DNA of 64,000 nt from Maniola hyperantus (GCF_902806685.2 NC_048539.1:10490501-10554500), one strand, 5' to 3'; counted from the stretch's first letter, positions 11,605-24,256 are shown. Translations and numbers: made by a program. Notes: a model not told the origin generated them from the letters alone.

Positions 11605-11830
11605 ACTAGCTCATGCTCGCGACTTCGTCCGCGTGGATGACACAAACTTCAAACCCCTATTTCATCCCCTTAGGGGTTGAATTTTCAAAAATCCTTTCTT
11701 AGCTGATGCTTACGTTATAATAGCTATCTGCATGCCAAATTTCAGCCCAATTCGTCCAGTAGTTTGAGCTGTGCGTTGATAGACCAGTCAGTCGGTCAGT
11801 CAGTCACCTTTTCCTTTTATATATTAAGAT
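11605..11830 (+). repeat. family B repeat
   Basis: Head CTAGCTCATGCTCGCGAC, TTTCATCCCCTTAGGGGTTG, TTGATAGACCAGTCAGTC and TTTTCCTTTTATATATTAAG. Confidence 0.9.
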
Positions 11831-11970
11831 ACTCACGTGGGTATACAACTCGTGTGCAAAGTTCCATAATCGGTACACTAGTTATTGAAAAATCTGTCAC
11901 AAATCGCAATACTGGAACCAATACAGGAAAATGAAACTAAATGTACTTTTAAAAACTAGTATATTGTAAA

Positions 11971-12726
11971 CTAGCTGATCCCCGCGGCTTCGCCCGCGTA
12001 GATTTAGGTTTTTAAAGATCCCGTATAGTCACTCAGGAATAATGTAGCTTTCTACTGGTGAAAGAATTTTTAAAATCGGTTCAGTAGTTCTAAAGATTAC
12101 CCCCTACAAACAAACTTAACGACATTACCTCTTTATATAATACAAAGGGCCGTGCAGCAGAAATCGTAATATTTTAATTTCGCCATAACTTCAAAACCAA
12201 ACGTCCAATTTTAATCATTCAAAGACCAAATATTATCTCCATAAACTGTTCTTAGTGATGAAATCATTTATTTTGATAAGGATTAATAGCATGAGTAAAA
12301 TAAACGCGTTTAAATGTAGTCCAAAAAAAATTCAAGATTTTTAAATAAAAAAATGGTTGCTGTGCCTCACTCGATATAGATGGGTATAGTGTGTCGCGGA
12401 CTTTTTTGTAGATATTTATAAGATCTACAATTAATTAGAACATTTTATGGTTCTATCTTTTATAGTTTAGGCAGCGTACGCAAAATAAGTAACTTTTCTG
12501 GTTGATTTTTTACACCTTGTGTCCGAAAAACCCAAATATCTTACGGAACCCTATTTTTTTCCAAAATAAAATATAGCCTATGTTACTCGTGGATAATGTA
12601 GCTTTCGAATGGTGAAAGAATTTTTAAAATCGGTCCAGTAGTTTTTGAGCCTATTCAGTACAAACAAACAAACAAACAAACAAACAAACAAACAAAGTTT
12701 TCCTCTTTATAATATTAGTGTAGATA
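11971..12726 (+). repeat. family C composite, single complete unit
   Basis: One head unit (11971-12141, lacking the AGCCTATG octamer) is followed directly by one interior-plus-tail unit (12142-12726) with about nine CAAA repeats at 12658-12696. This shows the basic unit order that is doubled piecewise at 2775-4315. It has only single-base differences from those copies. Confidence 0.92.
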
Positions 12727-13257
12727 ATACGGAAAATTTTCAAATTCCATTTTAAAATCAGTTGAATAGTTCTCTCTGCATAAAGCCCAGGATACATTAT
12801 TTTGCTCTGTTTGCGGTTCTTTCTGTTAGCGGTAGGTCTTTGTTTGCTTTCCTGTTCCATAAAGAAGCTTTATTACGACAGTATTTCCTAGCGCCGTGCT
12901 TGTATTTGTTTTAGAGGACGCGCCATAGCTCATTTCTTGTTTTACACCACGGGATATAATGACAAACTAACTTTATGATGCAAGGTTAATTAAATGAACT
13001 TAATATTGCATTTTGAAATTAAATTGCAGAAATACGCCATGATAGATTCAAAGACAAAATTCATATTATATCAATTTGGATCTTACGGTCTCATTTAATC
13101 GTAAAGGTAAGTAATTAAAGTGTGCCACGATGAAATAGCCACTAGCCTACAACAAAATTCAGTCTGACGTTATTTTTGTTATCACCACACACAATATCAT
13201 TATTAGAACTAGTCATATTTAGCTTAATAAAGTAACCATTAATTTCTTCTTTGTACC
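12727..13257. other. no recognised feature
   Basis: AT-rich intron sequence without an open frame of interest. Confidence 0.5.
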
Positions 13258-13688
13258 AAAAAACCGGCCAAGTGCGAGTCAGGCTAGCGCAATGAGGGTT
13301 CCGTACTACAGTCGTATTTTTTCGACATTTTGCATGATAATTCAAAAACTGTGATGCATAAAAATAAATAAAAATCTGTTTTAGAATGTACAGGTGAAGA
13401 CCTTTCATATGATACCCCACTTGATATAGTTATCTCACTTTGAAAGTTGAAAATACTAATTATTAGTTCATGACCACAATTTAATTTTTTTGTGTGTGAT
13501 CTAACCCTAAATTCACGGTTTTCAGATTTTTCTCCAAATGTCAGCTTATGGTGTACCTACCTGCCAAATTTCATGATTCTAGGTCAACGGGAAGTACCCT
13601 GTAGGTATCTTGACAGACAGACATACAGACAACAAAGTGATTCTATAAGGGTTCCGTTTTTCCTTTTGAGGTACGGAACCCTAAAAAT
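13258..13688. repeat. GGTTCCGTA element, near-complete (~430 bp)
   Basis: Begins AAAACCGGCCAAGTGCGAG followed by GAGGGTTCCGTACTACAG. It ends in CAGACAGACATACAGACAAC, TTCTATAAGGGTTCCG and TACGGAACCCTAAAAATA. The GGTTCCGTA/TACGGAACC ends are inverted with respect to each other. This element is common in moth genomes; I do not assign a transposon class. Confidence 0.8.
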
Positions 13689-13937
13689 ACCCTCGTATCG
13701 TACCAATTTCAATTTGTTGATTTATTTCTCATAAAAATTCCACAGGAACGTCAGCAATTCCTTAACGGTCCTCTTCGGTCCCTGTACAAATCCCACTTAT
13801 TAAACTTCGCCCTTTATGTCCTCGTAAATAACACGTTATGAGTTCAATGCTTTCTGTTAATCCCGCTCTTGTTTTACTTTTGGCAGTTACTTTTTAAATC
13901 GAAAACTGCTAATTTATTCCTTTTTTAAATATTTCTT

Positions 13938-14142
13938 AACTAGCTGATGCCCGCGACTTTGTCCGCGTGGAATTAGGTTATGATTTTCCAGGATAAAAGT
14001 AGCCTATGTCACTCTCCAGGTTTTTATCTATACCCATACAAAAAAATTCGTTAATCCGTTGCACCGTTGCGACGTGTTTGAAGGACAAACCAACAAACCA
14101 ACAAACCAATAAACCAACAAACAAACACACTTTCGCATATAA
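13938..14142 (+). repeat. family A repeat, long-tail variant
   Basis: Head GCCCGCGACTTTGTCCGCG, then AGCCTATGTCACTCTCCAGG, AAAAAATTCGTTAATCCG, GTTTGAAGGACAAACCAAC, several CAAACCAA/CAAA units and CACTTTCGCATATAAG. Confidence 0.88.
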
Positions 14143-15271
14143 GGGTACTGATATGCACAAAGTATTGAATAAAATATGTATAAAAAATCCGTAAATAATG
14201 CGCGTGTTATTTTTTTGTGTAGTCGGTACTTACAGACGTGGATGGGTATGGAAAATTCTCTGTCTCAATTTTTTCGTAATGTGGAATGAAAAATATTGAC
14301 ACCATCCGCGGGTGATAATAATAAACAGACATGAATGGGGAATTTTCTCGTCATGTGGAAAATATCTCTAAATAGTTCCGAGAGTAGGTATAAATCTTTT
14401 TAAATTAGCTACGCCAGAAGACTCCCTCCGTCATTTCGATCCTCTTTTAACTACGGATGGCTCGCTTCGCTTGCCACCTTTCGACTTTGCTCCAATCCGC
14501 CTTGTAGTCTCGCTTCAATCAGGACCTCATTCACAAGGTTCTAGCTTCGCGCTTTACAAGAACACTCTAGGCCTCAATTCTCCATCCAAGTCTGTAATTA
14601 TCATCTGTGCATGGTGTCAATATGTTTCACTGTCCATCCGTGCCTGTAATTATTATCATCCGTGGATGGTATTGTACGTTATTATTATTATTATTAGACA
14701 CTTTGTTGTGTATCTAATTTCTGATGCAAATAATAATAAATTACAAATTCCAAAACCTTTCTGAGTACGAGATCTGATACTTTAATATTCCCATCTCTTA
14801 CATAGGTACTCAAACCTTAGAAATTCAGATAGTGTAAATGTAGGGTTTTCTTGATTTGAAACTTTAATACTTTACTAGGAATTTTATGACCAAAAGTCTG
14901 TAATTATTCGCTACAAAACGGCTAGAAGAGGGACCACTGTAATTTATCAAGTTGTTACGAAATAAAGCCTTTTGATAGCCGTTTGTTAGTACGTAGTTAC
15001 GTTTAACTATGAAAATAGCACGCGAGCTTTCTACACAATGAAGTTATGACACTCGTTATTATAGGTCCCACTTGCCTATGGTAGTATTTTATAAGTATAA
15101 CAATATTATGAATACTTCCTACGCTTCAGCGTTTCCTCTATGACCATGCGTTTCCAGATTGGATGACCTAATTCTTTCGCGTTTTTCTTGTGGATTCTAA
15201 ATCAGAACTTTTCAGTACATGTAGCTCTAGTCTCTCCGCAAGGCGTATGAAATGCTTTATTTTAGACTAGT
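14143..15271. other. no recognised feature
   Basis: A less AT-rich stretch at 14440-14640 (97-codon plus-strand frame, 14471-14764) shows no motif. A TTATTATTATTATTAG run lies near 14680. Nothing else is supported. Confidence 0.5.
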
Positions 15272-15525
15272 TTATGCTCGCGACTTCGTCCGCGTAGACT
15301 ACAAAATTTCAAAACCCTATTTCACCCCCTTAGGAGTTGAATTTTCAAAAATCCTTTCTTAGCGGATGCCTACGTCATAATAGCTATCTGCATGCCAAAT
15401 TTCAGCCCGATCCGTCCAGTAGTTTGAGCTGTGCGTTGATAGATCAGTCAGTCAGTCAGTCATTCAGTCAGTCAGTCAGTCAGTCAGTCAGTCAGTCACC
15501 TTTTCCTTTTATATATATAGATTAC
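15272..15525 (+). repeat. family B repeat with expanded (CAGT)n
   Basis: Full copy. The tetranucleotide tail runs from about 15446 to 15497 with roughly a dozen CAGT units (one CATT interruption), much longer than in the other copies, before ACCTTTTCCTTTTATATA. Confidence 0.9.
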
Positions 15526-16144
15526 CTCATTTGTCCTATCATTACCATTCCATGTAACTGTCGTATTTATCATGGTAAGTACCCTTACTATACGCTATAT
15601 TATGTGTACAGATGCTGACTCTCATCTTTATTTTGTGCATGATACGGTGTTTTTATATATATATTGCCACGCTCCTTCCTATATCAAGTGGTGGTGTTAC
15701 TACATAAGCACTTTCCAATTAAGAGAATAATAATTGTAGTAAAGCGATATGCGCTATATAGCGGTACTTCACCTAAAAAAGTATTCACTGCACCGAAACT
15801 GGACCACGCTTCATTGATATGCATTGAGCAATTAGTATATTTTAACAAGAAGTCGGTTAAAATCCAGAAGCCGCGGGCCATGGATTGGTTTCGTTTATGT
15901 CTGAAATAAATTGCCGTCACAAAATCTAATCGAGTGTAATAGATTTGATAAGTGAAGCCTAAATTGCGTGGACAGCATAATATTCTGACCTAAATTTTAA
16001 CCTTCAGCTTATGAGTTTACTTAAAACTACTTGTTTGTATTTCTTACGTTATATGCATATAGCCCGGGAAGATAAATTGGACAACAGATGTAATACCTTC
16101 CCAGGTAGGTATATGCTCTTAAAATTAAAAAAAATACAGCCTGT

Positions 16145-16330
16145 ATGTAGGTATAGTTAGCCTGCGCAGGTGAGGGACTATTGTCTACGGAGGATAAAAA
16201 TCGCTCATCTTTTCGACCGTGTTTCTCGGTACCTACTATCAGTCCATCGTGTACGTTATGCGATGCAGTTCTTTGTGATCCATTTTTGTCTTTCGCGGAC
16301 AATAGTCCCTCGCTCGTGCAGGCCGTTAAA
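16145..16330. repeat. dispersed repeat with inverted ends
   Basis: The ends GTGAGGGACTATTGTCTACG and GCGGACAATAGTCCCTCGC are imperfect inverted repeats. Between them lies GATGCAGTTCTTTG and a CCATCGTGTACGTT block also found at 9025-9155. It looks like a non-autonomous foldback element. Confidence 0.7.
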
Positions 16331-17917
16331 GTATAGGGTTTGTGAGTGAAGTTACCAGGAGATAAAGTCAACCCACGTGCAGCATGCGATAAGCTCCGCC
16401 CGCCTTCTCTCTAATAAACACGCAGGAATAGCAAGCTACCAAGCAAGCAGAGCCTGCCTACGCACCACCACGCACCGCCACACAAATCCTCTAAAACACA
16501 CTCGACGCACGTTGCACCACACAGATTTGTTTGTTTTCGGGGAATATTACTTATATAGAAAATCATGCATAATAGGGCTACTTGTTTAAAGGTAATAAAA
16601 ATGTCAGGAAATTCATATTTAGCAATGTTGAGAAACTTCGAATGATTCTACTGAATATTAAATAAAGTTTGCGGGAAACTAAAACGTTTATGATGCTTGT
16701 ATGAAAAAGAAATTTGGTATCAAATACATTTATCATTTTACTTAGGTACAAGCAACATCAAATAATGGAGGCAGGGATATAATAAATCACGATACATTTG
16801 TACGATGAATCGCATATCCATCAATTTCCACTTACTTGAATTGGACAGTGAAAATTCTGTGACACATTACTAGTTATTTGATTTGATAAATTGATTTTAT
16901 AATTATCTAACGTAGGGTTTTGATCTTGTTTTAATATTTGTGTTATAACAGACGTTGTCCATTATGTACCTACTAGTTGAATGTAGCAGACATTTAATAT
17001 AACAGTTGGTTTTAGGAGCCTTCTCAGTGTACCATGAATATAAGGTTTTAAATCGATTATTAAAATATTTCTGCATAGGCTGGATACAGGACTCTTGAAC
17101 TCAGATTCTAATGGAATCGATGCCAGACAAACCCTTTTGTTAATTTTTTATGTGAAAGTATGAATCTTTCCTAAAAATTTGCGTACCCAGTGGCTAAGGG
17201 AAAGTATCCATCAAAATATTCCAATAAGTAAAACATATTATGACACCCGTGTAATTTCAATCTGAACTGTGGTATTGATGCCAGATGCCAGATTACGAAG
17301 TTTGCTCTTCTTTAACAAAAGACAGATTTACCTTATTATCACTCATGTACGTTTATTTATAAACTTGAAAGTTACACTGGCATATCTGCGTGAGTTAAAA
17401 ACTTAAGTCGTACGTAGGCGAAATTCCAGGGATACGTACGAAGCGTTTTACCTCGTTTCTAATTATTTAACTCGCTAGGGTATGGAACGCCCTTCTAGCA
17501 TCAGTTTTCCTCTCTAATTTTAATACTGGCACCTTAAAGTCAAGAGTGAATAGGCTTCCTGTAGGCAAGCGCTGTCCATCTTAGGCTGCATCATAACTTG
17601 CCAGCAGGTCTGATTGCAGCCAAGCGCTAGTTTATAAATTAAAAAAACAACTCGTCAAACACAACTAACTGAAGCAGCTACTGAAATAATTCTTGGTACG
17701 CATCAATACGGGTTCGGAAACGCATATTCGAGCGTTTTCATAATAAATCACCAGTTACTTTTAGACGTTCCACGAATAGTTTAATCTTGGTTAACAAGCG
17801 AATAGGGAATAGTTGATTTTTTAACTGCTGTGCGCTGCAGTGCATTTCCGTGTTGGTTTTACCATGAAAATTACTATTCACCTTTTTGTATTTCCAACTG
17901 GTAATACGAGTCTGTAG
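16331..17917. other. no recognised feature
   Basis: AT-rich intron; no supportable exon or element. Confidence 0.5.
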
Positions 17918-17919
17918 TG

Positions 17920-18082
17920 TATAGTCCGCGACAGGTCGAGAAGGCAATCGAGGTATGAGGCGGAGGGGCGCCCCGCACGCCCGCACGTCATCTGCGCTCG
18001 CCCGCACCGGTTAGCGCGGGGGCTGTGCGGATGTGCGGGGCGTTCCCTTCCCGACTGCCATTTCGATCTGTCGCGTACTATA
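17920..18082. mobile_element. family P palindromic GC-rich MITE-like element, copy 1
   Basis: Ends TATAGTCCGCGACAGGTCGA and ATCTGTCGCGTACTATA are inverted repeats. The interior is GC-rich and symmetric (GGGGCGCCCCGCACG, CGCTCGCCCGCACCGG, TGTGCGGGGCGTTCCC), so the whole element can fold. The TA at both ends may be the target duplication of a mariner-type insertion (inference). Confidence 0.85.
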
Positions 18083-18085
18083 CAT

Positions 18086-20089
18086 ATATATTTTTAAACC
18101 CGACGCAAACAGAGAGGTATTATAAGTTTATCGTGTGTATCTGTCTATCTGCGACATCGTACCCCTCAAACCCTCAAACAGAGGAACCGATTCGAATGTA
18201 TAGTTTCTTTTGTTCAAAAATCTGTTGATTCGAGATAGTTCTTACCTGTTTGATAAAAATCTGTTCAACCATATTTTGAGGATTATCAGTTGTTTCCTCA
18301 GGCGGTTCATCCAGTTGATATTTTATTTTACTTAGAATTTGTCTTATGGACTCGATCCCAACTACAATGCAATATTATGTAAAACTTGACCTGTCTGGGG
18401 TGATATAAGTTTTTAGTTTATTGTTTAAATTGATATAGGCCATACCTATTACCATACATCTAAAGAAAATTTGAACTCAATTAAAATAAATATTATTGAA
18501 ACACGCTGGGCTCTTAAAATATTTTTTAAGGCTGGGCTATAATATTGATTGCTATCCCCTTAGCATCTATAGCCGCTCTAGCAGTCAGATAGGGTTTACA
18601 AAAGAAGATCATTTCTCAAATGTTTCCGTTCGGATGCCCAAGCCAACCCATAGTCTGTATAGAAGCCCAGGCTGCTAAAATCAGCCTCTTCAGTTGTTCA
18701 GCTGCTGAAAAGAAGCAATCGCTCATAGGATCGTATCCAATGCGCACCCAGCGCCTCCATTCAAACGTTTTTATAATAATATTTCGTCTGACGTTTTTAG
18801 ATATTCCATAAATAGTTTAATTGCGGTTAACAAGCTTCCAGATTCTTTGATACTTTTTCTTTTACCCATTCTAAATTTTCTGTGTCGATTTTACTCTGTG
18901 AACAGATTTATTTCAAGTTTATTTTTGTTAATACTAGCCTAGTATCTGTGTCGTAGGCCGTAGCCGGCTACATTAGCATCTCTTTGGTTATAAGTGCAAC
19001 CTCATAGCAAACTATACTTATCAAACTTAAAGTAATGCTATCCTTTTCACAATATTTACGACGGAAAAGCAAAGCACTTACTTCTAGACCGGTCTATTTG
19101 ATGAATTCAGAGATTTGCACAATTTCATAGACAATTTTGTAAAATATCTTAAACCCAAATGAAAGGCTATTTTAGTAAGTATCTACACCACGTTGATCCA
19201 TAAATGTGATAGAGATCTCTAATCACTACTAATATTATAAATTCTACGAAAGTGCACTTGTTTGATGGTTGGTCCTTCAATCACGCCGCCATGCAGCATT
19301 GATCGACGTGATTTTTGCGGGAATTATCTATGAACAAATTAAGGTTTTGCATGTAGGGTTTTTTCTCCATAACATAGACACCCAGTAATCTATACAAATG
19401 AAGTGGGCGGACTAAGCTAGGTTTTTGTATAAATAAGTAATTTATTAATACATTCCTGAAGTTTGCGGCATCTTTTAAAATATTCATAATTACTTTCCAC
19501 TCTATCGTGCTCGACAAAGTTGGCATAGGCTAAGAACTGGCACTTTAGATCTGCAGTTGTTATCTGCAGTGCAGTTACTGCTTTGAGACTAACTTTCTTT
19601 GTTTACGTCGTCCGCATCCCCGTTTTACCTATTACCTACTAGGTATAGCTACAAACTTCGAATTAATTAAAAGTATGTAGCATCTTCTACTTAGGTACAT
19701 CTGAGATATCAAAAGTCAAAAGTCAAATGATTTATTCAAAATAGGTAATAAATTACTCTTATTGATGGTCTGGTATGGTGTTAGATTTGTAAGATATAGT
19801 GGTAAGTGGTGATAATTATTTCGCAAACTTAAAACTAAAGCTACGAGGGTTCCAAACGCGCCCAGGTCTGAGAAGAGCCCACAACAAACTCAGAAAACTA
19901 TCATTATTAATAACTAGCTTTTTCCTGAAACTTCGGCCGGTTGGTTTTAAGTTCTTGAAAGATCTTGTTGGGGTTCCCGAAAATCCTTTCATAGAAGTAA
20001 GGACCTTACGAGAAATAGGTACCTACCTACTGTAAATAATAGGATAACAGAATGACCTTGAATGTCTCTCCAGACTCCAAAGCTAACGT
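18086..20089. other. intron, mostly unassigned
   Basis: The only recognised piece is a short antisense family A tail at about 19230-19322 (TTGGTCCTTCAATCACGCCG, GACGTGATTTTTGCGGG). No exon is supported. Confidence 0.5.
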
Positions 20090-20440
20090 CATTTATAAAC
20101 TTTATAAATTGGATGGAGTTTGATACAAAATTTAATTCCTTATTTAACCTCCTTAGGGGTGGAATTTCCAAATTCCTTTCTGTAGTGAGTGCATACGTTA
20201 TAAAAGGAGCATGCTATTAAAATTACAGTGCGACAAGGCTCTCTTGGCACTTGAATGACATTGACAGGAGGGCGCTGTTGGAGAACAAAGGCTTAGAATA
20301 TTCAAACAAGAACAAAGGGGATACATGACGACAATGTTAGTTTCGATTTTTGCCACGCGCCAAGATAGCATTGTAACACTGTATTAGTTTTTAGTCCCGA
20401 CTGTTTTGGCTGTGCGTTGATAGATCAGTAAGTCGGGGCA
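20090..20440 (+). repeat. family B-like repeat interrupted by another repeat
   Basis: The first part (to about 20215) carries TTTAACCTCCTTAGGGGTGG, TTTCCAAATTCCTTTC and a GTGCATACGTTATAA block. The last part (from about 20395) resumes with GCTGTGCGTTGATAGATCAG. The ~175 bases between (ACAGTGCGACAAGGCTCTC, AGGGCGCTGTTGGAGAACAA, AACAAGAACAAAGGGGATAC) are foreign and look like a separate insertion. Confidence 0.7.
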
Positions 20441-21581
20441 AGTCTTTTTATACAATTGGTGGAGGTTGTAGCAAATCATAATATACTAACCATGAGTGTT
20501 CTGAAAGATTTCTCATACCTACATTGACTTATATATTACTTCGTAAGGACAGGGCTATTGAACAAGCAAAATGGCACCGACTCATTGGTCCTAAAATGTT
20601 TATTTAGCACCAATGCAACCTCAGTGACGCAGCGGGGTCTTCTCCGTTTGACCTAGGCCAAAACGAGGGTACGGGCCTCGAGGCATGGCCTCCTTGCCAC
20701 ATCTCAGTGACGTTTGGATTTCAAACGGGTCGTTCATTAGTATCTAAGAGGTGGCGCTGATTTATTTGGTTCCAACACCGTAAAAATTTTTGTTCGCTTG
20801 GGCGTATCTCGTCACTTATATCGATGCATACCTATCATTTTTCCAAAAACATGTTATTAAAACTTTTGTAGTGAATAGGATCGCACGTTTGGTCAAGTAA
20901 ATATCGACTGTGACAACTTTTTTGGCCTCTAGCCATTTTTCCGTAAATTAATTAAATTATTACAATAAATGCTTTGTACCTACCTAAGTTTCAAACTTGA
21001 CAAAGTTTAAATGGTAAAATTCAATATGAGAAAAGTTAAACATTCAAAACAAAATGTTTCAAGTAGCGCCACGGAGTTCAAGCGAAAGACCAATTAATAT
21101 TCTTTAACTAGTTTTTACCTGCGACTTTAGATTCCTTTTATTTAGGATTTTTAATTCCTGTAAGTTTTCCTGTAAAAGTAGCCACTTCACATCAGATCAC
21201 TTCTTGCAATTCTAAACTATTACTTATAGGTATTACTAGTAAATATAGACATAAACTTTTTCAAATCGGTAGGTATTTGGGTTTAGACATAACCTACAAT
21301 GTGAAGAGCAGTTTTGTCAGAATCACAGACAGATTCTCTAATTTATTTAATTTTTGTATAGACATAAGCAAACTTCTTCTTGGGTCAATAAGACATAATT
21401 ATAATTAATAAATGCTTTGATTGTAAATAGTCCGTTCGTTGAAAATAATGGCAGTCATTATTGAGAGGTATGAATAGTGACGCAAAGATGGGGCGCGAGC
21501 GTGCGCACCCTCTTACTACAATACAAAATTATATTTCTATGCGAGAGGTAACCATTCATAACAGATGAATTATATTTTTCA
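20441..21581. other. no recognised feature
   Basis: A mildly GC-rich stretch at 20620-20750 has no open frame of note. The rest is AT-rich. Confidence 0.5.
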
Positions 21582-21797
21582 CTAGCTGATGCCAGCGACT
21601 TCGTCCGCGTGGAATCAGGTTTTTTAAAAATCCCGTGGGGAACTCTTTGATCTTCCGGGATAAAAAGTAGCCTATGTCCTTCCCCGGGATGCAAGCTATC
21701 TCTGTACCAAATTTCGTCAAAATCGGTTGAACGGTTGGGCCGTGAAAGGCTAGCAGACAGACAGACACACTTTCGCATTTATAATATTAGTATGGAT
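21582..21797 (+). repeat. family A repeat, well preserved
   Basis: ACTAGCTGATGCCAGCGACT head, CCGGGATAAAAAGTAGCC, TTTCGTCAAAATCGGTTGAA, CAGACAGACAGACACAC and the TTTCGCATTTATAATATTA end followed by GTATGGATATGGAT. Confidence 0.92.
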
Positions 21798-22464
21798 ATG
21801 GATAGGATGGAAGTATGAATATTTTAAGTTAAATCAACTCTTAAACTATACTGCGTTATAACCCTTGTTCACTAAGGTAGGACCTAAGTACATAAAGCAT
21901 GTAAAAAAGTAAGATAATCTTTTGTATCAGCAGGAGGTTGTTTACTGAAACCCTCCAGTGTAAATTATTTCACCGTAGCTTGTGGGACTGATTTAACGAG
22001 ATAAGTCGCGAACCCTTCTAAAGGTAGTGCATAATGTCATCCCGCTAATGCAAGGGATCCCCGACACAGATGGCACCAGTGTTTATCATACAGGATGTTG
22101 GAACTTGCTCTTTTCGTGTTCACTTCATTTTGAAATGATATTTGTGCCCAACTTTGTGTTAGTTTTCCGCGATGTCGCGCAGTTTGACTCTAATGAAAAG
22201 GTTTCTATCATGGAATGTTGTAATTAAAAGTTCTTTTATGTGCCAAAGTACAAACCAGTACAACTATTATTTTATTTAAAAAAAAAAAAGATTCCGACGA
22301 ATTGAGAACCTCCTCCTTTTTTTGAAGTCGGTTATAAACCCAAAGTAGTAAACACAGCTTGAAGCCAAATGAGCGATTAAAATTTACGTTCAATTTTGTT
22401 TTTAATATGTAGTTATGAGGTTCCATACCGGCCTGGTAGGAAGGTATGGTCTGTGTAAAATATT

Positions 22465-22690
22465 ACAATTTATCTATAATACTTATCTGTGTAAGTATAT
22501 AAAATGTGAAAGTGTGTCTGTCTATCTGCTTGCTTTTCATGACCCAAAAGGTACAGAGATACTTAGCAGATAGGTAAATCTCGGAGAAGGATATAGGCTG
22601 ATTTTTGTCCCGGAAAATCAAAGAGTTCCCACGGGACCTTAAATAACCTGATTCCACGCGGACGACGACGTCGCGGGCATCGTCTAGTTA
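22465..22690 (-). repeat. family A repeat, antisense
   Basis: Reverse complement shows GATGCCCGCGACGTCGTCGT at the head end and the tail with AGACAGACACACTTTCACAT. Confidence 0.88.
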
Positions 22691-22869
22691 GAATATAAAA
22701 ATTTACATAAAATAGAAAATTCGCACACAAGTTGGACCCGTTCTTTTATTAGTACTATTTCAACCCTACCCTCTTCAGAACCTTTTCAGCATTCTTCAAT
22801 AAGTATTATTTGCTTTCTCAATTTAACACAATTGGTCCTTGAAGTTCATTTTTTGAAATAATAGAGGTG

Positions 22870-23480
22870 CCCAGTTCAGTTGCATTTGAAACGTTCGGAG
22901 TCTTTTGTTTACACCCTGTGCATTAGCATTGGCATTCGCTGCATCCCGCGCGATCACTCGGAAGGGGAAAAGGCCCTTCTCAGTTCTCTTCGAATGCCGT
23001 CTATCGTTCAGACGCAATGTTCGTGCGTGCACGCGTGCTATAGTGCACTGCGCTTGACTCGAAGCGCCTCGCGTGTTTGTGACAAATCCGTATCGAAATA
23101 TTGTTTATGTGCAAAGTTGCAGCAAAGTAGGTCTATTTATATCCGTGTACGCGTGTCTAATCGTGAATATAAGTGGACTGGAGTTAGTGGACGCAATGGA
23201 GATGGTTTGATGTTTATTTTAATTCAGTTCAAGTTAATTTCGAGTGGCCGGTCGTTTTGTTTACATTGCGGCGTGATTCACTTCACGTCAAGTTCTCCGC
23301 GACTTGACTGAAACTAAAGTTATTCGGATTTATTTTTGAGTTTCGTTATTTCTATCAATAGCTATTTGTTTTGTTTATTAGATTGTATCATGGGGCTTTA
23401 GATAAAATAGATTTTGATATCGCTAAGCCCCACAAATTACCGCTATCCTTTTCGATTATTTTCTGTTTTAAGGTAGGTAG
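22870..23480 (+). promoter_or_regulatory. candidate alternative promoter and 5' untranslated exon
   Basis: CpG density rises abruptly at an arthropod initiator-like TTCAGTT (22875-22881) and stays high to about 23310, while both flanks are AT-rich. No repeat module is recognised. A 143-codon frame is open over 22880-23311 but lacks motifs and begins without ATG. An AAG|GTAGGT donor-like site follows at about 23472. It could be the noncoding first exon for the MGNTNS isoform, whose 5' part may begin at the acceptor near 42813. This is inference from composition and signals only. Confidence 0.3.
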
Positions 23481-23719
23481 GTAGGTAGGTATATTTTTGT
23501 CTTTTCCAACTTAATAAGTTTCCATAGCAGCATAAGTTCTTTATTAAATAGGTAGGTAGGTACCTACCTACTTTCTCTTGCAATTCTATTTCATGGGTGC
23601 AATTCAATGAATTTAATTTTATTGCAGGTAGAACGTTCTAAACATGAAAATATGATAACCCGAAAACGGTTACGTGATTCTTATAAAAGTCCTACGGTTT
23701 GTATACCATATACCTACCT

Positions 23720-23875
23720 AGTTCGCGACAGGTCGAGATGGCAATTGGTGTATGAGACATGACCCGCACACCCGCACGTCACCCGCGCTCGCACGCACCG
23801 GGTAAACGCGGGGGCTGTGCGGGTGTGCGGGGCACCCTCACCCCGATTGCCAACTCGATCTGTCGCGTACTATAC
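23720..23875. mobile_element. family P element, copy 2
   Basis: TTCGCGACAGGTCGAGATGG and CGATCTGTCGCGTACTATA ends. Interior GCACACCCGCACGTCACCC and GGGGGCTGTGCGGGTGTGC. Left end slightly degraded. Confidence 0.85.
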
Positions 23876-23899
23876 GTACCCTACCTACTTACTACAGTT

Positions 23900-24045
23900 T
23901 GTAAATGTCGAGATGGCAATCGGGCTATGTGGCGATGGACGCCCGGACGTCACCCGCGCTCGCCCGCACCGGGTTAGCGCGGGGGCTGTGTGGCTGTGCG
24001 GGGCGTCCCCTATCCGATTGCCATTTCGACCTGTCGCGGACTATA
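23900..24045. mobile_element. family P element, copy 3 (left end truncated)
   Basis: Starts inside the left repeat (TGTCGAGATGGCAATCGGG) and ends TTCGACCTGTCGCGGACTAT. It lies 25 bases from copy 2 in the same layout, giving a GC-rich double island. Confidence 0.85.
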
Positions 24046-24256
24046 CCTTACCTACCTAGGTAGCTACCTAAATAACTAAAGACGCTAAGTCTTAGTAAGT
24101 TTTGTAAGATTTATTAATAGTCTATTTATATCGCTCGAACAAGCACCAAAGCTCGTTTTGCAATACGCAGGACCGTAGGTGTAAAGTATTCGCAATTGTA
24201 TAGCGTTCGAGCCTCGAGGTGGTTTGTACGAAGTCGCGTTTTACTTATTGCTTCCA

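Noticed and set aside
16027..16371. 114-codon minus-strand frame
   Set aside because: Spans a foldback repeat and unrelated flank; no motifs.
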